Shown piece by piece: positions 1 to 5,704 of a DNA stretch of 9,389 nucleotides. Each line of letters opens with the position of its first letter. Position 1 is the first letter of the stretch. Origin of the DNA: Rhodoferax sp. GTDB taxonomy: Bacteria; Pseudomonadota; Gammaproteobacteria; Burkholderiales; Burkholderiaceae_C. The notes under the pieces were generated by a model that saw nothing but the letters and a program-made list of their open reading frames with translations, ran no database searches and was not told the origin of the DNA. The DNA lies in the NCBI GenBank assembly GCA_023231075.1, contig JALNWC010000068.1, positions 1-9,389 on the forward strand. Direction: 5' to 3'. The translations under genes were made by a program, and so were the position numbers.

Positions 1-389
1 CACAACCAACGTCCCCAGTGGGCGGTGAGGCGCACCACAATCAGCATCAACGCCAGGCCGTGCAGCACGCCAAAATAAATGAAGCTGTTGGGAAACATCA
101 GCCAGGACCCGGCAGTGACCAGCAGCGCACAAATAGCCACCTGTGCCCAGCGCCGCCAGAAGCGCGGCCAGCTTTGCCCCTGCGCCGTGGCAATGGCCTG
201 GCCCATGCCGGCACACAGCAGAAATAAACTCACGATCAGGGTGCGCTGCCAGGTCCAAAACGGGTCACGGTAAAAGTCCTGCGTGACCAGCTTGAAGTAG
301 TTCAGGTCGAAGACAAAATGATAGACCGCCATCCAGACCATGGCCAGACCGCGCAGTTCATCCAGCGTGTCAAAACGTTGATTGGTCAT
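1..389 (-). CDS. DUF1624 / HGSNAT-like membrane acyltransferase, N-terminal part
   Basis: The reading frame opens with ATG at 389-387 and stays open to the left edge for 129 codons, so the gene is cut by the window and its C-terminus is missing. The start MTNQRFDTLDELRGLAMVWM resembles the opening of the DUF1624 / heparan-alpha-glucosaminide N-acetyltransferase catalytic family, where an R-x-D-x-L-R-G-L-A motif leads into the first membrane helix. Hydrophobic segments fall at about residues 13-30, 50-68, 82-100 and 104-120. The segment IYFGVLHGLAL (about 104-114) matches the family's conserved histidine region, with His110 the likely key histidine. Such proteins are multi-pass inner-membrane proteins thought to move acyl groups; the substrate here is unknown. 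No strong ribosome binding site precedes the ATG. It lies 78 bp downstream of ynfA on the same strand and has no evident link to the metal genes. Confidence 0.75.
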   Translation of the reverse strand, partial: MTNQRFDTLDELRGLAMVWMAVYHFVFDLNYFKLVTQDFYRDPFWTWQRTLIVSLFLLCAGMGQAIATAQGQSWPRFWRRWAQVAICALLVTAGSWLMFPNSFIYFGVLHGLALMLIVVRLTAHWGRWL

Positions 390-467
390 GTTTGCCAAAA
401 AGAAAATGAACCAGAAATGTATGGCAACACTGTTGTGGCCACCGCCTGACCGAAAGCGACAAACGTA

Positions 468-788
468 TCACCGCGTTGGCTGGAACATGATGACGCTCAT
501 CCCGAGCAGTGCCAAGCACACACCGGCGAAGTCCCACATTGTGGGCCGCACCTGATCCACCGCCCAAAGCCATAAAAGTGCAACGCTGACATAGACACCA
601 CCGTAGGCTGCATAAACGCGTCCCGCAGCGCTCGCGTGAAAAGTCAGCAGCCACGCAAACAGGGCCAAACTGATGGCGGCTGGCACCAGCAACCACACTG
701 ATCGCCCTTGTTTAAGCCACAGGTAAGGCAGGTAACAGCCAACAATCTCCGCCAGCGCAGTGGCCACGAAAAGCAAAAAAGTTCTCAT
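468..788 (-). CDS. ynfA: UPF0060 family small membrane protein YnfA
   Basis: The product is 106 residues, close to the family's usual length of about 108. It has four hydrophobic segments at roughly residues 3-20, 28-50, 56-76 and 82-101. The motifs AEIVGCYLPYLWLK near the N-terminus and SAAGRVYAAYGGVYV in the middle are highly characteristic of YnfA. The frame is open further upstream to 812, but I chose the ATG at 788 because it gives the family's usual N-terminus (MRTFLLFVATALAEIVGC) and has an AAGG-type ribosome binding site (CAAGGTCGTCATG). YnfA is an inner-membrane protein with the fold style of small multidrug resistance transporters; its physiological role is not firmly settled. It lies 122 bp downstream of the M23 peptidase gene on the same strand, so it may or may not belong to the same transcript. 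Confidence 0.92.
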   Translation of the reverse strand: MRTFLLFVATALAEIVGCYLPYLWLKQGRSVWLLVPAAISLALFAWLLTFHASAAGRVYAAYGGVYVSVALLWLWAVDQVRPTMWDFAGVCLALLGMSVIMFQPTR

Positions 789-875
789 GACGACCTTGTG
801 ACGGCGCTCCACCGTCCAGACACGGTGATCGGAGCAAGATGGGCTGACTTCAATTCCATGAAGAATGCGTCTGCG

Positions 876-909
876 TTTATAAAATTATGAATTTTGCAGC
901 GTATGTGAA
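876..909 (-). promoter_or_regulatory. AT-rich promoter-like segment upstream of ynfA (weak)
   Basis: On the minus strand TTCACA (909-904) matches the -35 consensus at five of six bases. It is followed by CATAAT (889-884) and TATAAA (881-876), both -10-like. The spacings are 14 and 22 bp, neither optimal. A small AT-only inverted repeat, AAAATT-CAT-AATTTT, covers the -10-like boxes. This is the only promoter-like stretch between the peptidase gene and ynfA, but no single arrangement is convincing. Confidence 0.2.
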
Positions 910-910
910 T

Positions 911-2245
911 TTACTCTGCACTTGCTTGTGCCATGAGAGAGGCAGCACCAAGTTGCTGAAGCATGGTTTCCGCCAGGCGCGTGAAATTTCCCCGGACGGT
1001 CGGCGTGATTGACTGCTCAGTGGCTTGTCGTGTGATATCAACGGGGTCTTGTGGACGACCTTTCACCAGGTATTCAAAGTGCAAGTTCGGTCCGGTGGCT
1101 GTGCCAGTCTGACCCACAGTTCCGAGCAAGTCGCCCTGGATCACACGCTGGCCCTTGCGCACTTGAATGCTGCTCAAGTGTGCGTAGGCCGTGGCTTTTT
1201 GGTTGGGGTGTTTCACGAGCACAAATTTTCCGTATCCCCTTTTCCAGCCAGAAAATGTCACGATACCGCCAGCGGCACTGCGTATCGGGGTGCCAGCGGG
1301 TGAAGCAAAGTCAGTGCCCTGATGGGCTTTTGCCTCTCCAAATACTGGGTGAACGCGCATACCGAAGCCACTGCTCACCTTGGAATTCTCCAGTGGTGGT
1401 GACAAGAAGTTACGGTCAAGACTTTGGCCGTCCAGGGTGTAATAACCGCCTTTTTGACCTGGCTCCTGAAACCACATCACCTGATGTTGCCGACCGTTTT
1501 GCACGAACTCAGCGCCCAGCAGTTTGCCTGTGCTTAACACTTCGCCATCAGCCTCAAGGGTTTCATAGACCACGCGAAAGCTGTCCCCTGTGCTCAACCC
1601 ATCTCGAACGGCGGCGATTTTTGAAAAAACATTGGCCACCTGGGTGGCAATTAACTTGGGTAGCTCGGCTTCCTTTGCTGCGGCGTTCAACGAACTTCGA
1701 ATCGTTACGCTGGCGAGTCGTACCGAGCGTTCCAGCGGTTCCATTTCCAGCCGAGAGGTGTAGCCCTTTGCGCTCGGCTCGACCACCAGTCGGGAAAACT
1801 GGACTCCGTCCTCACTGGGCCAACGGGCCGTCAGTCGTTGTAGCTGCTGCTGGGCATCTGTTTCCATCAAAACAAACTTGCCGGCGGAACCCGCCAGCAA
1901 GGTGCGCGATGCCGTATCTCGAATCAAAAAATTTGCCACAGCGCTGTTACTGACACCCAAGCGTCGCAGCAACGTGGTCACTGAGTCTGAACGACGGGTG
2001 ATTTCACTGCGGTAGAACGTCATTGGTACGGCTTGTTCACCGTCGCTCAGCGTTAACGTGGTGAGGGGTGTGACGGCTTCTATCAGCTGTCGCACAGGCA
2101 GCGTAGAGGCATCAGGTGACAGTGTTGCAGTGCTATAGGCCGTGACCCCCGATGCCAGCATCAAGGCCCCCAGCGCAACCGCCAGGCGACGGTGATGCGG
2201 GTCGCTCTGCAAAGCAGATACCAATGGATTGAGCAATCGCTTCAT
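911..2245 (-). CDS. M23 (LytM-type) peptidoglycan metallopeptidase, membrane-anchored, with altered HxH motif
   Basis: The product is 444 residues. A cytoplasmic N-terminus with basic residues is followed by one hydrophobic segment (about 22-42), then a long periplasmic linker or dimerisation region (about 50-280), then an M23 domain (about 285-405). Zinc-site motifs are visible: HQGTD (His308, Asp312), YAHLS (His356), and TGPNLHFEY with His389 as the third predicted zinc ligand. The family normally has HLH at the last motif; here Asn387 replaces the first His, which in LytM-type enzymes takes part in catalysis. The protein could therefore be a weak enzyme, a regulator of amidases in the manner of EnvC or NlpD, or a variant that still cleaves. 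The start lies 6 bp after the stop of the zinc-ribbon gene and has no clear ribosome binding site, which suggests translational coupling. Family assignment is firm; substrate and activity are not. Confidence 0.92.
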   Translation of the reverse strand: MKRLLNPLVSALQSDPHHRRLAVALGALMLASGVTAYSTATLSPDASTLPVRQLIEAVTPLTTLTLSDGEQAVPMTFYRSEITRRSDSVTTLLRRLGVSNSAVANFLIRDTASRTLLAGSAGKFVLMETDAQQQLQRLTARWPSEDGVQFSRLVVEPSAKGYTSRLEMEPLERSVRLASVTIRSSLNAAAKEAELPKLIATQVANVFSKIAAVRDGLSTGDSFRVVYETLEADGEVLSTGKLLGAEFVQNGRQHQVMWFQEPGQKGGYYTLDGQSLDRNFLSPPLENSKVSSGFGMRVHPVFGEAKAHQGTDFASPAGTPIRSAAGGIVTFSGWKRGYGKFVLVKHPNQKATAYAHLSSIQVRKGQRVIQGDLLGTVGQTGTATGPNLHFEYLVKGRPQDPVDITRQATEQSITPTVRGNFTRLAETMLQQLGAASLMAQASAE

Positions 2246-2251
2246 GAAAGT

Positions 2252-2548
2252 TCAGTCGAACAACTCGTTCAACCACGACTTGCGCTTGCGATAGGCGCCG
2301 TGACCAGCGTGGTGTTTGTAGTCCGAATCCACGAAATCGGGGCGACGCGCGGCTTGCTCGTACTGTGGTTGTACCCGCTGCGGCGACGCGAGTGGCTGCG
2401 TCGGCATGGCAGTCACGCTTCGCTCAATCAACTTGTCGAGCTCACCCCGGTCTAGCCATACCCCTCGGCATGTCGGGCAATAGTCAATTTCGATACCTTG
2501 GCGCTCGGTCATCACAAGCGTGGTTTCGGTGCATTGCGGGCATTTCAT
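2252..2548 (-). CDS. Small TFIIB-type zinc-ribbon protein (zf-TFIIB family)
   Basis: The product is 98 residues. The N-terminal half is one zinc ribbon: MKCPQC (Cys3, Cys6) and DYCPTCRGVWLDRGELDKLIE (Cys24, Cys27), the hallmark of the bacterial zf-TFIIB family. The C-terminal half is polar, basic and probably disordered, with a KHHAGHG histidine cluster near residues 78-84, and ends in KSWLNELFD. The start ATG at 2548 is preceded by GGAAGGAC with good spacing. The protein has no signal peptide and should be cytoplasmic. The family's role is unclear; zinc binding is expected from the cysteines, and nucleic-acid or protein binding is possible. Its 3' end almost touches the M23 peptidase start (6 bp), so the two are probably expressed together. 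A 98-bp gap separates it from the CcmG-like gene upstream. Confidence 0.88.
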   Translation of the reverse strand: MKCPQCTETTLVMTERQGIEIDYCPTCRGVWLDRGELDKLIERSVTAMPTQPLASPQRVQPQYEQAARRPDFVDSDYKHHAGHGAYRKRKSWLNELFD

Positions 2549-2581
2549 GAGTCAAGTCCTTCCGTTCAAGGTCATAAACAG

Positions 2582-2611
2582 TAAATACGGGATAGTTTGT
2601 GTCTTGAACAA
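2582..2611 (-). promoter_or_regulatory. Candidate internal promoter upstream of the zinc-ribbon / M23 pair (weak)
   Basis: On the minus strand TTGTTC (2611-2606) and TATTTA (2587-2582) are separated by 18 bp. They lie in the longest gap of the run after cadA, about 35-65 bp before the zinc-ribbon start codon. If real, it would let the zinc-ribbon and M23 genes be transcribed independently of cadA. Both boxes are imperfect. Confidence 0.25.
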
Positions 2612-2621
2612 GAAACACAAA
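2596..2621. repeat. Imperfect inverted repeat between the ccmG-like and zinc-ribbon genes
   Basis: The 7-base arms TTTGTGT (2596-2602) and ACACAAA (2615-2621) are perfect complements, with an inner CTT/AAG pairing around GAAC and a two-base asymmetry. No thymine run follows on the minus strand, so it is a poor intrinsic terminator for the upstream gene. It overlaps the candidate -35 box and could be an operator or an mRNA hairpin, or chance in AT-rich sequence. Confidence 0.35.
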
Positions 2622-2646
2622 ACCGATCGCGTTGGAATTCAGCGCT

Positions 2647-3174
2647 CTATTTCTGTAGTTCGCGAATCAGGGGAATAATATTGTCACGCAGCGCTTCGTT
2701 GGTAATCGGGCCGATTTGCTTGTAGCGAATGATCCCATTTTTGTCAATCAAGAAACTCTCAGGTACCCCATACACACCAAAGTCGATACCAATGCGTCCG
2801 TCTTTGTCGGTGACCGTCAAATCATAAGGATCCCCGTAACGGGCCAGCCATTTCAGACCATCGGCCTCCTTGTCCTTGTAATTCAACCCAACGACAGGGA
2901 TGGTTTTGGTTTTGGCAAACTCGACCAGAATTGGATGCTCCTGCCGACAAGCCACACACCAGGAAGCCCAGGTATTGAGCAACCAGACCTTGCCCAACAT
3001 GTCTTTGGGAGAGAATTTTTGATCTGCAGATTGCAGATGAGGTGCGTTAAAAAGAGGAGCTGGTTTTCCGATCAGGGGGGACGGAATGACGCTCGGATCT
3101 CGTGTCAGACCAATTGCCAAAAATACCAATAAGACGATAAATATGGCCAAAGGGATGAGTGTTTTCTTCTTCAT
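2647..3174 (-). CDS. ccmG: CcmG/DsbE-type periplasmic thiol:disulfide oxidoreductase (TlpA/ResA-like)
   Basis: The product is 175 residues, the usual CcmG/DsbE size. An N-terminal membrane anchor (about 5-23) is followed by a thioredoxin-like fold. The active site WASWCVAC has Cys73 and Cys76, and YGVPESFLID carries the cis-proline (Pro138) expected beside it. GKVWLLNTWASW and the C-terminal RYKQIGPIT region are typical of CcmG. In cytochrome c maturation CcmG reduces apocytochrome or CcmH thiols in the periplasm. No other ccm gene is present, so here it is an orphan and may act as a general periplasmic thiol reductase. It follows the DsbA-like gene by 44 bp. It looks less GC-rich than cadA: the block 3001-3060 has 26 G/C of 60. 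Family confidence is high; the ccmG symbol reflects closest resemblance, not proven function. Confidence 0.85.
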   Translation of the reverse strand: MKKKTLIPLAIFIVLLVFLAIGLTRDPSVIPSPLIGKPAPLFNAPHLQSADQKFSPKDMLGKVWLLNTWASWCVACRQEHPILVEFAKTKTIPVVGLNYKDKEADGLKWLARYGDPYDLTVTDKDGRIGIDFGVYGVPESFLIDKNGIIRYKQIGPITNEALRDNIIPLIRELQK

Positions 3175-3218
3175 CGATTTTCTTTGTCAAGTGTCCAGAT
3201 GTTTTGATCTCACTACGA

Positions 3219-3872
3219 CTACGGATAGCTGGCCTTGATTGCCTCCAGCACCAGCGCCCGAAGTCCGTCAGGGCTGATCACTTCCCATGGCTTTCCGTTG
3301 ACGAAAAAGGTGGGTGTCTTCTGGACTTTGAGGCTCATGACATCAGCCGTGTCCTGCTGCAGAGCGGCTGCAATGCCAGGGTTTTCCATGTCGCGTTTAG
3401 CCCGCTCAATGTCCAAGCCAATGGGCTGCAAATAGTCCCAGACACGCTGAATCTGCGGATTGCCATGCTCAGCCCAAACCGGCTGCGACTGATAAACAGC
3501 GTCCAGGGCCTGCCAATACAGACCCTGGAGTTTGGCGGCCTCCAAGATTTTCACAACCACATCCGAGCCGTTATGGAAAGCCGCATAACGCAACACCAGG
3601 CGCACTTTGCCCTGGTTTTCAGCCATGATGGACTTGACCACCGGGTAAAACGCTCGGCAGGCTTCACAAGCCGGGTCAAAAAACTCGACGATGGTCACCT
3701 TGGCGTCACTGGCACCGATGCTGGGTGAATGAAATTTCACCAACGCTGAAGCATTCTTGTTGGCGGTGTCAGTACGCACTTGCGTTTGCTTGTTTTGATA
3801 GGCATACATGCCCAGCACAAAAACCAAAATAACCCCGAACACGGCACCGATCAGATACACATTCTTCTTCAT
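3219..3872 (-). CDS. DsbA-family thioredoxin-fold protein, membrane-anchored
   Basis: The product is 217 residues. One N-terminal hydrophobic anchor (about 5-25) is followed by a polar linker and a DsbA/DSBA-like thioredoxin domain. EFFDPACEACRAFYP holds the CxxC pair Cys69/Cys72 (CEAC), and KTPTFFVNGK carries the cis-proline Pro187. A helical insertion lies between them (about 100-180), as in the DsbA/DsbG/BdbD-type group. The start ATG overlaps the dsbB stop by four bases (ATGA at 3872-3869), so DsbA-like and DsbB are translationally coupled and very likely partners: DsbB reoxidises this protein, which in turn forms disulfides in periplasmic substrates. The CEAC active site differs from the classical CPHC of E. 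coli DsbA. Whether it acts as an oxidase or an isomerase cannot be told from sequence alone. Confidence 0.9.
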   Translation of the reverse strand: MKKNVYLIGAVFGVILVFVLGMYAYQNKQTQVRTDTANKNASALVKFHSPSIGASDAKVTIVEFFDPACEACRAFYPVVKSIMAENQGKVRLVLRYAAFHNGSDVVVKILEAAKLQGLYWQALDAVYQSQPVWAEHGNPQIQRVWDYLQPIGLDIERAKRDMENPGIAAALQQDTADVMSLKVQKTPTFFVNGKPWEVISPDGLRALVLEAIKASYP

Positions 3873-4312
3873 ACAACACGCTTTCTATTTGGAAAAAACA
3901 AACCCAACGAGATGGCACCAAAAGTCAATAACGACATGAGAGGAATGGTCACCACACCCCACAGTTGCAGTTGAACATCGGCGCACGACACACCTTTGCC
4001 GCACGGCTGAATGCTTTTGGGAATGAAGCCAAGATACAGCAGGCAATGGTAGGACGCCAGCGCCAGGCCAATGAGTGCCAGCGCCTTCGCGTACTTCACG
4101 ACACCAGGATCCTGTGCCTGCAGACCCACCCCCAAAACGACGACCAGGGCATACATGGGAATGCGTTGGTACCAGCACAGCACACACGGTGCAAATTCCA
4201 TCACTTCACTTAAGAAAAGGCTGCCCGCAGTGGCGACCAAAGCCAGCAACCAGCAGGCAAAAAGGACACGCCATTGACGTGAATGGGGAGATAAATTAGT
4301 GCTTGGCAGCAT
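3869..4312 (-). CDS. dsbB: Disulfide bond formation protein B (DsbB)
   Basis: The product is 147 residues with four hydrophobic segments (about 15-35, 48-65, 74-96 and 117-140), as in the family. The first periplasmic pair is in APCVLCWYQR (Cys43, Cys46), and Arg50 corresponds to the conserved quinone-site arginine. The second pair is Cys104 and Cys110 in QPCGKGVSCAD. DsbB is an inner-membrane enzyme that reoxidises DsbA and passes electrons to ubiquinone or menaquinone. The ATG at 4312 has an AAGG ribosome binding site eight bases upstream (4321-4324). The gene begins 17 bp inside lspA and ends overlapping the DsbA-like gene by four bases, so it sits in the middle of a coupled cluster. The cysteine layout, length and neighbour make this call firm; it is probably an accessory DsbB in addition to a housekeeping copy. 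Confidence 0.95.
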   Translation of the reverse strand: MLPSTNLSPHSRQWRVLFACWLLALVATAGSLFLSEVMEFAPCVLCWYQRIPMYALVVVLGVGLQAQDPGVVKYAKALALIGLALASYHCLLYLGFIPKSIQPCGKGVSCADVQLQLWGVVTIPLMSLLTFGAISLGLFFPNRKRVV

Positions 4313-4820
4313 GGTGTTGACCTTCTTGTTGGCTGGTGGCAGTCACTTGTTGCCACGCGCTCACCGCCACCAGCAGGGCTGCCACGCTGACGCAAATGTC
4401 CGCAAAGTTGAACGCTGGCCAGTGCCAGTTGCGCCAATAGACGTCAAGGTAGTCAACGACCGCCCCGATACGCAAGCGATCCGTCGCGTTGCCCATGGCG
4501 CCGGCAATCAGCATGCTGTAGGCCAAGGCTTCGATTCTGGAGGCCACACCGCGCCAAAGCACCACAACCAGGACAGCACTCACGGCAAGTGCCAAGGCAG
4601 TGAAAAAGTAGCGCTGCCAGCCACCGGCATCTGCCAGAAAGGAGAACGCCGCACCTGGGTTCAGAACGTAAACCCAATTGAAACCCGTCACAACCGCAAT
4701 ACTGTCGTGGAGCTGCATGGACTGGGTGACGCCCAACTTAATGGCCTGATCAATGCCCCAAAGCACAACGGCCAGAACCAGCGGGAGCCAAGGTTGACGC
4801 TTGACTGTCATGGGCATCAT
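4296..4820 (-). CDS. lspA: Lipoprotein signal peptidase (signal peptidase II)
   Basis: The product is 174 residues with four membrane segments (about 11-28, 69-89, 96-112 and 139-157). Catalytic aspartates are Asp123 in GAVVDYLDVYW and Asp141 in AFNFADIC. Other conserved blocks are NPGAAFSFL (Asn54) and GAMGNATDRLRIG. LspA is an aspartyl peptidase of the inner membrane that removes the signal peptide from diacylated prolipoproteins. Its ATG overlaps the stop of the PCuAC gene (ATGA, 4820-4817), and ATGs at 4817 and 4811 are also possible starts. The C-terminal tail is histidine-rich (EGQHHAAKH) and is partly encoded in the overlap with dsbB. Housekeeping lspA normally sits beside ileS; this one does not, so it is probably a second copy carried with metal resistance, as PbrC is in the pbr operon of Cupriavidus metallidurans. 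No lipobox is seen in the neighbouring proteins. Confidence 0.95.
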   Translation of the reverse strand: MMPMTVKRQPWLPLVLAVVLWGIDQAIKLGVTQSMQLHDSIAVVTGFNWVYVLNPGAAFSFLADAGGWQRYFFTALALAVSAVLVVVLWRGVASRIEALAYSMLIAGAMGNATDRLRIGAVVDYLDVYWRNWHWPAFNFADICVSVAALLVAVSAWQQVTATSQQEGQHHAAKH

Positions 4821-5266
4821 GGCTTGTAGGGGCTATTCAAGCTGGCCTTGGCATTGACCAGCACGGTTTGCTTCCGACCCTTGGCATTGGTGAACTGCAG
4901 CTCGATCGGCACTGTTTCACCAGAGTTTATGCGCTGCTTCAGCGCCATCATCATCAGGTGGTAACCGCCCGATTTGAGTTCTACCGTGGTGTTGGCCGGA
5001 ATATCAAGCCCTTCGTTCAGGGCGCGCATTTTCATGACATCGCCCTCCATCTTCATTTCGTGGATTTCATTGACGCCAGCCACTGCGGTGCTGACGGAGG
5101 TGAGTTTGACCGCCTCCACCGAGGTGATCTTCATGAAGGCGCCGGTAGCTTGTTGGTTCGGAACGGTGGTTCGAACCCATGCGTTTTCGACCTTGATTTG
5201 TGCCGAGACGGTGCTGGCAGCGCTGATTAGCGCCATGCAGATCAGCGAGGTTTTAAGTGGTTTCAT
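4817..5266 (-). CDS. PCu(A)C-family periplasmic copper chaperone
   Basis: The product is 149 residues from the ATG at 5266. I preferred this over a TTG six bases upstream because GAGAG (5273-5277) is spaced six bases from the ATG. A Sec signal peptide is clear: basic MKPLK, a hydrophobic core, and a probable cut after STVSA, before QIKVENAW. The mature protein is a PCu(A)C (formerly DUF461) domain. The copper motif is intact: His69 and Met71 (HEM), a downstream Met in VMKMRAL, and YHLMMM with His103 and the following methionines. Members bind Cu(I) in the periplasm and help deliver it, for example to the CuA site of cytochrome oxidase. No Sco gene or oxidase gene is next to it. Placement between the double zinc-ribbon gene and lspA in an apparent cadA operon suggests a metal-handling role under stress, which is inference. 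Confidence 0.92.
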   Translation of the reverse strand: MKPLKTSLICMALISAASTVSAQIKVENAWVRTTVPNQQATGAFMKITSVEAVKLTSVSTAVAGVNEIHEMKMEGDVMKMRALNEGLDIPANTTVELKSGGYHLMMMALKQRINSGETVPIELQFTNAKGRKQTVLVNAKASLNSPYKP

Positions 5267-5272
5267 CGTCAA

Positions 5273-5277
5273 CTCTC
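5273..5277 (-). promoter_or_regulatory. Ribosome binding site deciding the PCuAC start
   Basis: GAGAG on the minus strand lies six bases before the ATG at 5266. It overlaps nothing usable for the alternative TTG at 5272, so it favours the shorter, ATG-started protein with a well-formed signal peptide. Confidence 0.55.
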
Positions 5278-5324
5278 AGAATTGGGTTTGTTTGCGGTTT
5301 GTCATGAAGCTGACTAAAAGCACG

Positions 5325-5633
5325 TCATGCCGCCACTTTGCCGCATTGGCCGCAAAACTTGGCCCCTGCTGCCATGGTTGTATTGCACTGACTGCACCTA
5401 ATGGGTGCCATCGACGTACCACACTGATGGCAAAACCGTGCGCCAGTGCCATTGAGTGCACGACAAGCCGGACACGCTACGCCAGCGTTGCTCGGTGCCG
5501 CGGGGGGTACGTTATTTCCGTATGGAACCTCATAGCGACTGCTTCGGTGCGGGTCTTCGTAGTGACCACCGCCGTGGCCGCTTCCGTGATGCCCGCCACC
5601 ATGTCCACCAAAAATGTTTCCTAAAAAGCTCAT
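5325..5633 (-). CDS. Gly/His-rich double zinc-ribbon protein
   Basis: The product is 102 residues from the ATG at 5633. A second ATG directly upstream at 5636 is only three bases from the GGAG site, so the inner one is favoured. After a short N-terminus (MSFLGNIFGG) comes a Gly/His run of HGGGHHGSGHGGGHY type (about residues 11-24), then a polar linker. Two zinc-ribbon modules follow: CPAC and CHQC (Cys54, 57, 68, 71), then CSQC and CGQC (Cys80, 83, 94, 97). The ribbons resemble the DZR (double zinc ribbon) family. No signal peptide or membrane helix is seen, so it should be cytoplasmic. I do not recognise a named gene. The eight cysteines and histidine-rich segment make metal binding likely; a role in buffering or sensing metal near the CadA efflux pump is inference from its position directly downstream of cadA (71-bp gap). 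Confidence 0.85.
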   Translation of the reverse strand: MSFLGNIFGGHGGGHHGSGHGGGHYEDPHRSSRYEVPYGNNVPPAAPSNAGVACPACRALNGTGARFCHQCGTSMAPIRCSQCNTTMAAGAKFCGQCGKVAA

Positions 5634-5639
5634 CATTTA

Positions 5640-5643
5640 CTCC
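5640..5643 (-). promoter_or_regulatory. Ribosome binding site of the double zinc-ribbon gene
   Basis: GGAG on the minus strand is six bases from the ATG at 5633 and three bases from the ATG at 5636. Spacing supports the inner start. Confidence 0.55.
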
Positions 5644-5704
5644 ATTCAAAGTTCAAAAATTAAAATTGCACCAACCCACTTGATGCACAGACGACCCACG
5701 CCGG

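Noticed and set aside
427..446. Short inverted repeat around CAACACTGTTG as a terminator for ynfA
   Set aside because: The stem is short and interrupted, and the thymine-rich stretch is too far downstream.
810..827. Hairpin CACCGT / ACGGTG just upstream of ynfA as a terminator
   Set aside because: The 6-bp stem is real but no thymine run follows on either strand; it may only be a leader hairpin.
1051..1953. A 300-residue open frame on the plus strand
   Set aside because: It lies entirely antisense to the well-supported M23 peptidase gene, has no recognisable domain and an arbitrary composition; it is a shadow frame.
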